Below are positions 24,318-37,923 of a stretch of DNA of 64,000 bases, one piece after another. Both the position numbers and the translations under genes were made by a program. The notes beneath the pieces are model-generated. The model had not been told where the DNA came from and did not search any database. It worked only from the letters and a program-made list of their open reading frames with translations. The DNA lies in assembly GCA_026120185.1 (NCBI GenBank), contig JANUWF010003368.1, positions 3,100,001-3,164,000 of the forward strand, written 5' to 3'. The stretch's first letter is position 1. Each line of letters starts with the position of its first letter. This DNA is from Voacanga thouarsii (taxonomy: Eukaryota; Streptophyta; Magnoliopsida; Gentianales; Apocynaceae).

Positions 24318-25790
24318 TTATAAATAGACACATACAAGATGTATGATGCGCTTGGTTGTAGATCTTGAGCCACCACAATGAGTAGATGGTCCAAGGCTTT
24401 CTCGCTCATTTAATCTTTTTGACATGTTAACTTCCAATAGAGGTTTGAAAGCTTCGGATGCCCAATAAGTAAAAGCCTTTGCATAGGCATTAGCATTCAT
24501 ATAATTTAGTTTTTTCCCATCAGTCTTTACCTTATTCAAATTATTTTTCAAGCTAGTACTTTCAATTATTTCAAAAGAGTTTCTAATAGATACATCAATG
24601 CTTGGATCCCACGTAAACCTTCCTTGGAAATTATCTATTAAAGCAGAAGAAAAGATTTGATGAGTTGTTCGGATGGAACCTAACAGAATAGGGAACACTT
24701 TGAATACGATCAATTCATATGGAATCTAGCTCTAGAAGCAGCTTTCAAGACTACGAAACAAGCTAGCTTTATTTATTCTTTCAACAAATTCACAAACATT
24801 AGATGAAACTTTGCTCCTGTCAAGACTACTTGGCTTTTTTTCCATAAAACGTTTCCAAAAATTTTGCTCCTATCAAGAAGTTCATATGTTAGCAAAAGAG
24901 GTTTGTTTGGATTATAAAAACTTGAGTTATAATTTAGTAGAAGAGGTAGAGTGATTGACCCTCAAAACTACTTAGCCTCTTTCAAAAAGATTAAAAAAAG
25001 AAAGGAAGTTGATACACAAGAATATATTCATCAAGAATGAAGAAAAAGAAAAAATAATAGATAATAAGGAGGTAGCTATGGAATACTTGGTAGAACCCTC
25101 TATTGCAAAAGAAAACAAGTACAATATGTCAAAAAGAATTTATTTTTAGTTTAAAAAAATTGTTGACAGTCCAACTAACTTTTCTTTCCACAAATAGGGA
25201 ACAAACCTTGAAGCTAATTATGCCCATAAAGGAGAAGCAGTTTATAGCAATGATCATGAACAAATCCTGAAGCTAATTATGTCCATAAAGTAGAACCAGA
25301 ACTAGGTTCTACTATCTAATTCTCAATTAATCAAGATTTAGATATGTATAATTGGTAAATTAAAATTTTTAACTTACCCAAAAAATAGAGAACCAAATGT
25401 CACTTGTAGACAAAGGGACTTTACTCCATTGAGGATAAAAATCATCATACTTTGACCGCCATGCCTTAGTAACTTCTTTGTTGACATTAATGTTTTTACC
25501 TTTTCGTTATATGCAAGGGGTCTACATTGATTTAATTCATTAACAAATAAAAGCTACAAGTTTAGTAAAAGAATTCATTAATAAAAGGAAAAAAAAAAGA
25601 AAAAGAAAAAAAGAGAATTAGGTTTTAACTTATGTTCCATCAGGAGTAAAGAACAGTTTGTTAGGTTCCATGTTTGTGAAGAATCCAACTCAATACTTTG
25701 GCTATTAGACTGCATTGAGTCAAGGGCTGCTACATTATCACTAACCACATTCTCTTGAGTAGGATTGCTAGTGATGCGTGTTTTTTAGTG
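24318..25790 (-). pseudogene. Plant Transposase_24 (Ptta/En/Spm-type) gene remnant
   Basis: Minus-strand pieces in order are EPNKLFFTPDGT (about 25,655), VNKEVTKAWRSKYDDFYPQW then SKVPLSTSDIWF (about 25,490-25,385), and GRFTWDPSIDVSIRNSF followed by ESLGPSTHCGGSRSTTKR (24,640-24,330). These follow the pattern of the plant Ptta/En/Spm transposase domain: the WKKVP..-..WF block, the FTWDP-like block, and the HT.GSKS-type block near the end, here as HCGGSRS. Introns would lie near 25,640-25,500 and 25,375-24,650. The longest intact frame is 131 codons. CACTA terminal repeats were not found, so it is probably an isolated decayed copy. The family call rests on motif order seen by eye. Confidence 0.55.
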
Positions 25791-27371
25791 TTGGAAAAAA
25801 TAACAATAAGAGGCCACAATTAATCAATTTTTTTTTAATAAAATGCTAACCATTAAAGCCACACATATGACTAAATATATCCATCATATAGTATATGAAA
25901 TAGCAAGTATTAAATCTATAGAAACTTAAACTCCCACCTTACTTTATCCTAAATCTTTATTGTTTAGCCAATAAAATAAATAAATAAAAGTAAATAACCT
26001 ACTAACCTAATATATTAGAGTAAATCAAGCCACACAAGAAAAGCTACAAAGATAATCAAGGAGTGAGAATAAGGAGAAAAGACATGCAAATAGAAAGAAA
26101 TTCTTGAAGATATGACAACAATTAACTAGCAATTATTACAATTAATTATCATTTTGGTATCATGAAGGATTAAAATAGATTCCACTTCTCTCTCAATCAA
26201 TGGAATCACTATCTCCTAATCAATTTAGTAGATTTTCCAATCAAACCAAAGCAACCAAAAAAATACATAAAACACATTCCTCATAAACAATATCCCTATA
26301 CTCTAGGCAATATAGACATGAAATTAGCCAATGACCCTATACTCTAGGCAAAATTAACTAATGTTTGATTACTTAAGTTCAATTCTTAACTTCATTTTCC
26401 AATTCCATTAAGAAATAACATATATTAAATCAATTAATTGAACCCAACTCCTAATATCATTTTTTAAGTCAATTAGAAAGAAGAAACAATCAACTAATTC
26501 ATCCAATAAAAGCAAGTAATCAAATACCAAGAATAACAATCACTTGATCAAAGAACTAAAATCAATACAAAGTCATGAATCCAAAAAATTCTCCAAATAC
26601 AATTAAAATCCAAATTGCCAATAAATTACAAAGAAGAGAAAAAGAAATATCTCATATACAAGTAAGCCTTCTTCTTCTTTCTTAAAACCTTCCTGACCAA
26701 CTTCCTTTCCTTCTCCAAGAGTCTCCTTAACCCTTCTAAATCTTGGTATTTCTCTAGGAGTTTCCTATGGGTTTGCAAGTCCTAAAGGTGAAAACTAATT
26801 TAAAGAGTGTTTATCTCTTATATTTATAGGAGTTTAGATTGCCAAAAAGTACCTACAAGAGTCCTAATTCATGTCTAATTCAGTTTTCAAAAGATCTATA
26901 TTGTAATTTCAAAATTCTGATATTAAAAAGAATCTCCGCCGCTACTACTGAACAACCAAGAGTTGATGCCAATTCACATTGGATTGGCTGGTGTCGGTTC
27001 TTCTTTGGAAATTCGATTTTACTCTATTTTTCCTCTATTTCTCGAATTCCTTCCAGTACTGGGTTGGCATTAGGCAGCTTCCCTTGAGTAGGTTCTAGGT
27101 CTATTCTGGAATGCTTCACCTTTGCTCAAATTTCATCAATTTCTGTGTGAAAACTCAGAACAACCTTTCCACAACAAAATATCAAATAGGAAGGGAATTG
27201 GCTAGTTATTGTATCAAAAGCATCACAAAAATTACCTCAAATAACTAGAAAAATATAAATACATTTAGGCCCTATCTGCTAGCCACCACTTTAGTATTAG
27301 ATACTTCCAGCATACCTAGGGTTATACCTTCTTCATGGCCATTATTTCCTTAAATTGTTGTTGTCTCAAAT
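25791..27371 (-). mobile_element. Decayed gypsy-like LTR or leader sequence, minus orientation
   Basis: No intact gene. The clause CCCTATACTCTAGGCAA occurs twice (about 26,292 and 26,335), showing a local duplication. The C/T-rich block 26,660-26,760 and the GC-richer block 26,930-27,110 resemble LTR promoter and leader sequence read on the minus strand. Ends were not found. Confidence 0.3.
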
Positions 27372-29840
27372 TGTAACACCCCGCTACCTACGTACCCCAA
27401 GAGAAGTAGGGATGTCGCTCTTTCCAAAAAATAAGGGGTATTTAAAATGAGATAAATAAATAACTCATCCAAAATAATACTTCAAATAAAATATAAACAT
27501 GTTACAACTCAAGTAAAACTTATACACAATCTCAAAACAAAAAATAACAGAACATTGTCTCTAAGCAAAACAATTAATTAAAATGTAAAGTATGAGATCT
27601 TGAACTTTAACCTCGACTTTATTAATAGTGCTCATGACCTAAAAATATGCACAAATCATGCGAGAAATAAATTTCTCAATAAGCCATGTCTGTGTGAGAT
27701 TGTTCATTTGAAATAATTTCGTGATATGTATTTTAAAATACAAAATATGCAATTATAATCATAATCAACAGTTTCAAACACAAGAGTGACATTTTCACTT
27801 TTCATTCTCAATAAATAATTTTATTTCAAGGAAATCAGCCACTCAACAATAAAGTGGGCTATAAAATCCTGCATCATAGCCCTGAGTCATGAAACCCTAC
27901 TTCATGACCCTGTACTGTGAAACCTTGTATCACAGTATAGTGGGTGATCGGTCCACTGGGTGGGGATCCTCCTCCTTCTCCTAAACCCCTCTAACTTATT
28001 GGTTGTTCATTCCAAAGAAATACAATCCCACTTGGAACTAATTGCTAGCTCAGACTATCCTGATTTCCTACCACTATCACTTAATAAAAAATAAGTTCAC
28101 CTTCCATAGATGGCCAACTATCGGAAAACTAACTCACTCCTTCTTAGGTTAGTGCTAGTAATCTACTCTTATTGAGTACTTAATATTTTTCCAACAAGGA
28201 AACCCATTAGCATCAAGTAGTAATAAAAAAGAAAATATCTAGCATGATTTGGTAAACCTTGATTAAATCATTTAGAGCAAAACTCAAGTGAGTTATTTTG
28301 AAATCCTTTTTGTTTAAGACTTGGTTCGTGAGTTGAAATAGAGTAAGAAATAGCCACATTGAACATTTTAATACAAAACCTGTGTATAATTAACTCCCTA
28401 TTCACATGCAACAAGCATAACTTCAAACAAATCCTTGTCTAAACTGTATCTATGTCCTTAAGTGTCAATACTTATAATTCTTATACATATAAAAGTATAT
28501 AAATTAGTAATAGAGAGTTTCCTTGAAGCTTCTTAGGCTATCCCAAATTTCAGCATTTGTTTCACTTTTCTTAAGAGTACAATTCACATGTATACACCTT
28601 GGATTGACCTCAATTTTTACATAGACATAAACTTATAGAGAATGGAATATAAGTGGCCTTGCACAAAAATCAGACCTTATTTGCACTCAAAAAAATATTT
28701 TTTGCTATGGTAGTATTTTGCCTAGCACAGACCGGCATGAAAAAAAATTCATAACTTTGAATTTCCTCATTAGAAAATTTTGAAATTTTACAGTTAGCAT
28801 CTATACACTTTTTATTTTTGACCTTTTTCAAATTTGGACTTTATCACACCAAAATAATGGCTTCAAATTGACGATATAGCTAAAACAGGGTATTATGTCC
28901 CTTTAGTTTTCAAATTTTTTTGGGTTTTGTCCCAGGTTTTCTTGTATGATTTCTAACATAAAACATACTCTAATCATGTCTAGATTACAATATCAAAAGG
29001 CCCTATCATAATAAATGAAATTTCTATTTTATTTTACCTTAAATCTTACAACTAACATATCATCAAAAAATTTCTAGTTTTCATGGATGTAGGATAAAAG
29101 CGCTTTCTTTTATAAAAATCTTTTGAAAGCTGGTTTCTTTTTTAATGTCTAAGTATGTTTAGATGATAATTATAAATTTTCAACCAAGGAATACATGTTA
29201 CAATTTTTAAAACCCTAAAATTCTAATTTTTCCTCTATAATGGTGGCAATAAGAAAATCAAGGAAAAGAAACAACTTTGGTCATTACCTCTTATTAACCT
29301 AATTTGAATAACCTTAGAAGGACAAGTGGGTGTCTCTTAATTTCTGTTACCACCAAGATCGTTAAGGAATCGATCCAAGAATGGTGCTCCAAAGTTGTGA
29401 TTTTGTGTAGAAATTCTTCGTAAACAACAAAATAATTAAACTTTGGCAAAAAGGGAGAGGATTTCATTGCAAGGGGAGAGAAAGTGTGGGACAGCTGCTA
29501 AGATTTTTAGGGCACAAAAATCTGATTTGGATAAGTTTTTATAGGTTAATTATATTAGGTTTAGAAAATAGAAGAAAAAGGAGAAGAATTAAGGAAATCC
29601 TATTTTCTCTAGGTTTTTTCTACTAAAAGGCTTTCTTTAATTAATTCATCACAATCCTAGGGGATTTAGGTTGCAAGGTGGCTGGCCATATGGGGGCAAA
29701 GGTAGCTGCACATAGGAGTGAAAATAATAATATTCTCCAAAATTTCCTAACCATTAAAGGATTAGAAAAAAAAAATAAAAATCCCCTTCAGGTGTATGCT
29801 CGAAAATCTAATCATGTATTGGTAAGGCCATTTCAATGAG
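27372..29840 (-). mobile_element. TGTAACACCCC-family LTR (gypsy, Tekay-like), copy 1; right end unresolved
   Basis: It starts TGTAACACCCCGCTACC, then GAAGTAGGGATGTCGCTC, matching the boundaries of the copies at 45657 (reverse) and 51372. The block at 27,940-28,000 (CCACTGGGTGGGGATCCTCC) also has counterparts in both other copies. TGTAACACCCC/GGGGTGTTACA ends are typical of chromovirus gypsy LTRs. The transcriptional sense is probably minus. I could not find the opposite end or a second CAAAT, so this copy may be truncated. Confidence 0.5.
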
Positions 29841-30478
29841 TTTTTTTTTTAATTAAAAAATCAAATAAGAGAAATACGACAATTAACAAAAATAACAAAC
29901 ATTTTATCACTTTTAGTTAATTATTGTAAGTTTCGGAAACAAATTTATGCAACCAAACTTGCATCCAGAACTGCGTCTGCAAATCTATGGAATTCAATAA
30001 TCCTAGAGTAGCATCTGAATTTGCATATGAAAATGTGTCCACAAACCCCTGATTGCTTTTGGATTTGCATCCACATTTGCATCCGCAGGAATCTAGTTGC
30101 TTACAAATTCTATTTTGTACATCTAGAACTACTTCTAGAATTGTCCTGATTGGGACAGAACTCTGAAACAGTAATGAAAACATAGAACTTTGATGAAAAT
30201 CAATCCATCTAAATACATAGAAACATGTTTATCATATAAACAATAACAAATCTCCTCAACATAAACTAAAGAGGTGGAACCATGGCTGTTCAAAACAACA
30301 TGATCTTTCTGGGATTCCAGATTTCACAAAACCAATCCACACATTGATATAGGTTAGATAAACACGTCAATCTATATAAACATGATCTTATGATCATTAC
30401 CATAACCAGAACCACAAACAAAGCACATAGGAAAATAGTGCATATATGGATTTCGAAAACCTATTGTTGGACGAAATT
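29841..30478. other. Repeat-like DNA, no gene recognised
   Basis: It contains short imperfect repeats of TTTGCATCC around 29,958-30,085. A minus frame of 88 codons here is Cys/Gln-rich only because of these repeats. Confidence 0.35.
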
Positions 30479-30483
30479 GTAGC

Positions 30484-32289
30484 TGTTGGAATGTATGCTC
30501 TCTAGACTAGGTTTCTGATGTAATTATCGAATTTATTAATAAAAGAATTCATTCTCAAAAATTTGTTTATGAATTTACATTTTATTTATGCACGATTTAT
30601 ATTTAGAAAAGACTCATTGTGTTTAAGTAAGTGATCCATGTGAATGGTGGTATTTCACAGTAAGGTATGGATCACGAGTTATTTAATATATAAATGTTTG
30701 TTCTTAACCAATTGATGAGAATGAGAATCTCATCATGTTTAGGTTATTGTGTTATGAATTTTAAATGGAGAATAGCTTACCTTTAGCTAGTGAGTAGTCT
30801 ACTCACTTCATAGGATGAACGTATTTCAAATACGTAGAATAGGACCTCTAATAGTGGTTTTTAAAAGTACTATTTAGAAGAAACCCAAACTATTATTAAT
30901 ACAACGTGAACTAATACTTTACCGTTTGAGTATGAGTTGGTAATCTGACGAAGTTGGAAGCATGTACTTTGATATACTGTAGTTGAAGTTCTATCGTAGA
31001 GTTGATATACTTGTATGTTGGGTATATGTGACTGGTTAGTTAAGACAGATTTGTATAAGATAGCTTCTGCGTATATCACCTCTTGTGACTGTTCGAATGA
31101 TCTAAATATCTAGGGCCTTGGGGAATATAACTTGAATGTTTGCTTTAGGGTAGCTCCCTTGAAAAGCGAAAATATTTCAAGAGTCGTGGATCATTTTATT
31201 AGAAGTCTAAGAATTATAGATGTCTTTTAGAGAGGTGTTAGGACACTCTTCCTCTCTAAATGTACGGCGATGCGTAGAGGGGTATTTTAGTCATTACATC
31301 TGTAGGTCAAAGACTTTGCTAACGTAACATTATCCTGGGGGCCAATATTTTCTTATGGTGATATTAGAAAATATTTAAAATGTAAAATATAGCTATTTAT
31401 ATAGTAAAGGTATTTTGGTCATTTTAGTAGCCAATGCGATGTGTCTTTTGGTCCCCGGAATAGCCTTTAAGTCCTGACAGATTTGGGTTAAGGAATTGGT
31501 ATTGATAATTATGGATTTTATTTTATTTTATTTAAGTAGTTTAATTTATTATTGGACTAGAATAAAATAAAAGGCCCGAGAAAGATTATATATTTTATCT
31601 AGTTTAATTGGTTAATTAATTATTCAGGGCCCAATGCCCAGATTGAATAATTAGAAAATTAATCTAGATATAAACTAGATAAAAAGCATGAAATTTTGTA
31701 TTGGTCTATTTAGGTTTGTTAATTATTTATTGGGTTGTTTAATGAAGCTCAGAAAATAAATAATTGAGTCTTATTATTTTATGGGTGTTCAAGCGCAAGA
31801 GTAAATAATTTTATCTGGCCCAATGAATAAGACCAAGGGTAAAATAAAATTGAAAAAAAATAACACGGGATGGATCTCGTATTATTTTGCGTGGAGGATA
31901 ACAAAAAGCATGGTACTTTCTGTTTTCATGTTGTTGGTCTCTCTCTTTCTGTGAATGACAAGAATTGAAAAGGAAATCAAGAAATTAAGGCTTGAGCTTT
32001 TCATTGGTAGAGGAAACCCATTTGGCAGAAAGAAAAAGGCTAAGAAAATATAGAGAACCCATTTCTGTGAGCTTCACCGGCAGAGGAAAGGCACCATTTC
32101 GAAAGCTCAAAAACTTTGCGTGAATAAGACGAAGTCGACGTTTACAAGGATGTGATTCAATAGCTTCAAGCATTCTTGTACAGACATGACATCTTCTTTA
32201 GTGCCAATAAGGATATTCAAACACAAAGGTAAATTTTCATTCTGTAAGCATGCTTTCGGTTTGATCATTTTTTCCATTTTTGACCCTCA
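30484..32289 (+). repeat. 5' LTR of the copia element (1,806 bp)
   Basis: It runs from TGTTGGAATGTATGC to GACCCTCA. It is collinear with solo LTR copy 1 at 10955 over most of its length, including AGCATGAAATTTTGTATTGG-like and final TTTGATCATTTTTTCC blocks. Confidence 0.88.
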
Positions 32290-32291
32290 AT

Positions 32292-32303
32292 TGGTATCAG
32301 AGC
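32292..32303 (+). other. Primer-binding site (tRNA-iMet)
   Basis: TGGTATCAGAGC is a perfect match to the standard plant copia site, complementary to the 3' end of initiator methionine tRNA. It lies two bases after the LTR. Confidence 0.9.
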
Positions 32304-32499
32304 CATGGTTTGTCAAATGTAAGAAACATGCTAGGTTTAACTAAAACAAGAAAATATTTGTTTTGGATGTTTTCTGTAATCTTTCATGTTTTCTGCTATG
32401 GGTAGTTTCACTATAAATTTCGCGAGTGAAAGTATAGGAACATTATATTTTGATTGTTTTTATAGATATCGTGTAAGCCCAGTCTTTTTAAGGGTATAG

Positions 32500-32880
32500 A
32501 CAGTTATTTGGATGAGTTTTGATCGAAATCGATGAAAAAAACCGAGTCCAGAATCGTCTGCAATTCACAAAAAACTTGGAGAAGAAGGGCCGAGCCATGA
32601 AGCCAAGCCAAAAAAATGTGAGAGGAGTTGAGCCGGCTGTAGCTTGGAGCCATAGCCGCAGACGCGACCCCTGGCAAGGAAAGCTTCCTCACGAAAGCTT
32701 TTGGCTTCCTCGCACCGCGCAAGAAAGCCTTTGGCTTCTGCGAGGAAGCAATTCTTTGATTGCTGCGGGTATCAATTTTGATTGCGGCAGTGGGGCGGGT
32801 CGTGGGCACCCGCCCGAATCTCAGCCTATGGGTTTTCCCATGGGCCATGATCCAGTGTGGCAGGTGCACTAGACCCAAAA
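32500..32880 (+). other. GC-rich leader block of the copia element
   Basis: This stretch is much richer in G+C than everything around it and has open frames of 117 codons (plus, 32519-32872) and 124 codons (minus, 32504-32878). Three variants of the word GAAAGC(T/C)TTTGGCTTC and AGGAAGC form local repeats. I recognise no protein, so the two frames are probably by-products of composition. It could be a captured sequence or structured RNA leader. Confidence 0.35.
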
Positions 32881-34024
32881 AAAATTATTTTTGGTGCCAT
32901 ACCAGGCGAAATTATTTTTATTGCATTAGTTAATATTCTTTGAATATTTTGCATGAAATAATAGTAAAGGAAATTTAAGAGTAAACAAAACTAATAATTA
33001 ATTAATGTGTTTAATTCTATTATGTGGACACTTAGATTAAAAGAATAGAAAATTATGAAAATGTTTATAGTTTTCTAGCATGCTTATTTCTTTTTGTACT
33101 GTATGTGCACGTTTTCTCAAAGACCAAAGTTTTTGGGAATTTTTGACCAATTTTTTTTTTCTTAAATCAAATGGTTAATTTTAATTCGAACAAAAATTAA
33201 TTCTTGATTATTTTCTCAAATGATTTTATCCTTCACATAGAAAATATTTTGGATTTAGATATTTTTGTTAATTAAAATAGAAAACCATTTTGATTTATTT
33301 TTAACAAGAAAATTATTTTTGTCAAATTAAACTTGAGATCAACATCTCTCGAAAGTTTTATTGGAAAATTTTGAAATTATTAAGTTTATTAACTTAAATA
33401 AAATTAATCCATAGAAAAATTTCTCAAAGGGTATAAACCTTGACATAGAAATTTTTATAGGTTTAGATATTTTATTTTTGAGTTAAAAGAAAATTTAATT
33501 GAAAATTTCAAAAGATATTTTTCTAGAAAACCCTTATTTTAAAATACTAAGTAAGAGAGGGGTTCTGACGGCCCTACAGCTTCCATCACGATCCTCATTA
33601 GAGATCATGGGTCTTCTCGCGACACCCTGGGAGTAAACGCATATAGGATGGGGATACCATAAGCATCTAGAACTACTAGATTGATGTAATTAATAACCCA
33701 GGACACATGCTATGATCGGCCAGCCCATGTTGAAGATTATAGTGCGAGGAATGTTTATAGGAAATGAGAAGAAATGGTAATCCCACTCTAGAGTTATCTT
33801 CTAGATCATTATCTAAAAGGAAATTTAATTTGAGGTGGTTAATACACTCTGTTTAGGAAACTATTAATATTCCCAAGAAGTTATGTCAGTTTTTCTAAGA
33901 GTCAAATTAATCATATTGAAGATAATAGCGATATGGTTAACTATTATCAGATTTAATATGATGATAAAGTCACAAATTATTTTGTTTTTCACAAACTGAG
34001 TTTTTTTTTTTTTTTTTTCAAAAA

Positions 34025-37000
34025 TGGTTGGTAGAGGTTCTTTTAGTCATTGGTCGTTATTCTTCGAGAGAATAAGCTAATGGGTCTAAATTATGTGGAT
34101 TGAAAAAGGAATTTGGACATAATACTTACTACTGAGGAGTATAAGTATGTCTTCTTTGACAGTTGCCCTGTTATTGGGGAGAATTCTACTATTAAGGAGT
34201 GAGAGGCTAAGAAAGCATGGAAGAAGGCCAATGAGATGGCTCGATGCTACATGTTGGCCTCAATGTCTAATGTGCTCCAGTCTAAACACAAGCACATGGT
34301 CACTACGTACGATATTAGCCAATCACTAGTCACGATATTCACAGATAAGAGCTAGCCAACAAAGTAGGAGGCTCTTAAGGTGATCATCAACACCAAGATA
34401 GTTGAGGAAGCATCAGTCAGAGAGTATATGCTCAAGATGATTGTTGCTTTCAAGGAAGCAGAAGTCTTAAGGGCTGTAATTGACCCCGAGAGCCAAATGA
34501 ATATGGTTCTTGAATCTTTTTTGGGCTCTTTTACTCAATTCAAGTTAATTTATAACATGAACAAGTTAAACATGAGTTTAACCAAGTTAATGAAAAAGCT
34601 CCAGGTGGAAAAGAAGGTCATGAAGCCACAGTCCAAGGCTATGATTGTTAGGATTTTTTCTTGCAGAACTGGGCCTAAGTCCAGGAAGTTTAAGAAAAAG
34701 AAGGGAAACGTACCGGCCCAGGCCAAGAACCAGCCCAACAAGCCCAAAAGCAAATACTTCAAGTGCGAGTAGAAGGGACACTGGAAAAAGGAGTGTCCAA
34801 AACTTCAGGCCAAGAAAAACTTTACAGGTATTGTTCTCTATCTAGAGTCAATTTCAATAGTTGGATCAACTTCCACTTGGATTGTTGATTCTGGTGCCAC
34901 TGATCATATCTGTAACTCCTTGTAGGGGTTTAGGAAGATAAGAAGACTCCAGAAGGGAGAGCATGAACTACGAGTAGGAAATGACGCATAAGTATGGGCC
35001 CTTACAGTGGGAGAACTAGATCTTATTTTTTATTGTAATAAAGTAGTTGTTTTGAAGGATATTTTATATGTACCCAATTTTAGACAGAATTTAATTTCAG
35101 TTGCAAAACTAATAAATCATGGATATTCTATTTCTTTCCATTCTGGTATTACTATCAGTAGAAATGGAGAATTTTATGTACAGGGCACATGAATGGAAAC
35201 TTTTTTTTTTTTTTAAAATTCTACAAACAATCAAATAAATAACGCTCAATCTGAACTTTTAAGTAAGAAGAGAAAGACCAATGTCAATAACTCATATCTT
35301 TGGTATCTAAGGTTGGGTCATATTAACTTAACCAGGATTTAGAGGTTAATCCATAATGGGTCTTTGGGCTCATTAAGATTGGAAAGCTGACATCAATGTG
35401 AATCCTGCCTTTTGAAAAAAATGACCAAAAGGTCATTCACCTAAAAGGTTGATAGAGCCAAGAAGATATTGGGCCTTGTTCGTACTGATATGTGTAGTCA
35501 TTTGTCTACTCAAGCTAGAAGGGATTTTGAGTACTTTATCACTTTCACAGATAATTATACAAGGTTTGGTTATGTTTGCCTAATGAAGCACAAGTCTGAC
35601 TCTTTTGACAAGTTCAAAGAGTTTAAGGTTGAAGTAGAGTGTCGAACAAGTAAACTGATTAAAACATTACGATCGGATCATGGTGGAGAGTACCTCTTTA
35701 GTGAGTTCAAGGATTACATGGTATATCATGAAATAGTATCCCAACTCTCAACAGAATGGAGTAGCTGAAAGAAGGAACATGACATTAATGGAAAGGACCC
35801 GAAGCATGATATCTCATGTTACTCTTCTAGTCTCTTTTTAGGGATATGCCTTGGAAACAGCGGCATACATTCTAAATTTGGTACCTTCCAAGTCAGTACC
35901 TAGGACACCCTATGAGATGTGGATTGGGCGTAAGTCAAGTCTAAATCATCTTAGGATATGGGGTTGTCTAACTTATGTACTAATCAAGGGAGACAAGCTA
36001 AAACCAAGATCGGAATTATACTACTTTGTTGGGTATCCAAAAGGGACAAAAGGAGGTTACATTTATCATTCCAAGGAGAAGAAAGTACTGCTAAGTACTA
36101 ATGTTAGACACTTGGACGATGATCAAAGTACTTCCACTAACGGTTCAACAAGGTTGGGACTCGAGAAGAAGTTATCTTCAGAATCAATTTCTTCAGACCT
36201 GATTATGGATCAAGAAGAGGCACATCCTCAAGAACCTGTACAAACAGAGCTTCGTCATAATGGGAGGGTATCTAAAGTTCCAGAAAGATGGACAGGAGAG
36301 GCTTTCGAGCTGGTCTCTAACCATTAGGAACAAAATCCTATTAGATACAAGGAGGCTATTACTAATGCCGATGCAAATCTATGGCATGAAGCAATGAAAG
36401 TCGAGATTGAGTTTATGTACTTCAATCAGGTTTGGAATCTTGTAGCTTCACCTGGAGGGATAAAATCCATTGGGTGTAAGTGGCTATACAAGAGAAAGAG
36501 AGAAGTAGATGGGAAGGTGGAAACCTTCAAAGTTAAGCTTATGGCGAAAGGGTATACTCAGAAAGAGGAAATCGACTATGATGAAACCTTTTCCCCAGTA
36601 GCCATACTTAAGTCCATTCGTATCCTCCTTACCATTGCATGTCATTTTAACTATGAGATATGACAAATGGAAGTCAAGACGGCATTTCTTAATGGCCATC
36701 TTAACGAAAACATTTATATTTCCCAACCTGAAGGTTTTATTGCTAAAGGCTAGGAACATATGGTTTGCAAGTTTAAGAAGTCCATTAATGGACTTAAGCA
36801 GACATCTAGAACATGGAACATTCGTTTTACGAGACCGTAAAGTCTAATGATTTCATTCAAAATAAGGATGAATCATGCGTGTACAGAAAATTGAAAGACA
36901 TATATGTGGTTTTTCTTAGCTAATGTGTGGATGACATTTTACTAATTGAAAATGATATAGAAACATTGTCATCTACTAAGGTTTGACTGTCTAGTTAATT

Positions 37001-37900
37001 TAGTATAAAAAACTTGGAAAAAGCCAGTTATATTCTCGAGATTAAGCTTCTTAGAAATAGGAAACAGAAAATGTTAGGATTATCCCAAACGACATACATT
37101 GACAATGTAATGCTCAAGTTTAGCATGGACAAATGAAAGGGATCTCTAATCCTTTGCAGACATGAGTTGTCTTTTTGTTTTAAGGATTATCCTAAGTCTC
37201 GAGAGGAAAAAGATAGAATGAGTAAGATTCCCTACGCTTCGGCTGTGAAAAGTTTTATGTACGCCATGCTATGCACTAAGCCAGATATTTGCTTTGCCAT
37301 AGGCATAGTTAGCAAATATTAATCAAACCCTGGGGAGGTTCATTAGCAAGCTGTAAAGCATATTCTTAAGTACCTCAATGGTACAAAAGATTATATGTTG
37401 GTTTATGACGACTTGGTTCCTACTGGATATACAGACTCAGATTTTCAAGCAGAGAAAGATGAGAGAAAATCCACTAGTGAATATGTCTTCACCAAGTCTG
37501 GAGGAGCTATTTCATGGAGGAGTATCAAGCAATCTTGTATTGTTGACTCAACCATAGAAGCTGAGTATGTGGCAGTTTAGAAAGTATCCAAGGAAGCAGT
37601 CTGGCTTCGAAAGTTCCTTTCAGAGTTTAGAGTTGTGCCACACATGGACAGACCGATTATGGTGTATTGCGATAACTTTGGAGCAGTCTCGCAATCTAAA
37701 GAACCCAGGAACCATAAGAAGAGGAAGCATATCTAGAGGAAGTACCACCTGATCTTGGATTTCATCCAGAGATGAGAAATCGTGGTGGAACAGATAACCT
37801 CAGAGAACAACCTAGCAGATCCCTTCACCAAGCTTTTGGTTGAGAAAGTCTTCAAGAGGTACTTAGACGCTATAGGGATGGGCACTTACGGACTTTCTTA
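34025..37900 (+). pseudogene. Copia gag-pol polyprotein, degenerate
   Basis: Gag occupies about 34,025-34,830 and ends in a zinc knuckle in which the first Cys is replaced and a stop is present (KCE, stop, KGHWKKECPK). Protease shows WIVDSGATDH at about 34,880. The pre-integrase block gives WYLRLGHINLTRI. Integrase runs about 35,460-35,780 (DNYTRFGYV, RSDHGGEY), then shifts frame before ERRNMTLMERT. Reverse transcriptase runs from about 36,390 (SIGCKWLYKRK, FNYEI then a stop). Its active-site box reads CVDD at 36,924-36,935 instead of YVDD, with a stop just before it. RNase H has TGYTDSDFQ and STIEAEYVAV (37,395-37,575). At least a dozen stops and several frameshifts rule out function. Confidence 0.9.
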
Positions 37901-37912
37901 GTCTTAGAATAC

Positions 37913-37923
37913 AAGTGGGAGAT
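37913..37923 (+). other. Polypurine tract
   Basis: AAGTGGGAGAT directly precedes the 3' LTR. It is the usual plant copia plus-strand priming tract. Confidence 0.8.

Noticed and set aside
32504..32878. 124-codon and 117-codon frames on opposite strands
   Set aside because: Both lie in the leader between primer-binding site and gag, and their length is explained by local GC richness. No recognised domain.
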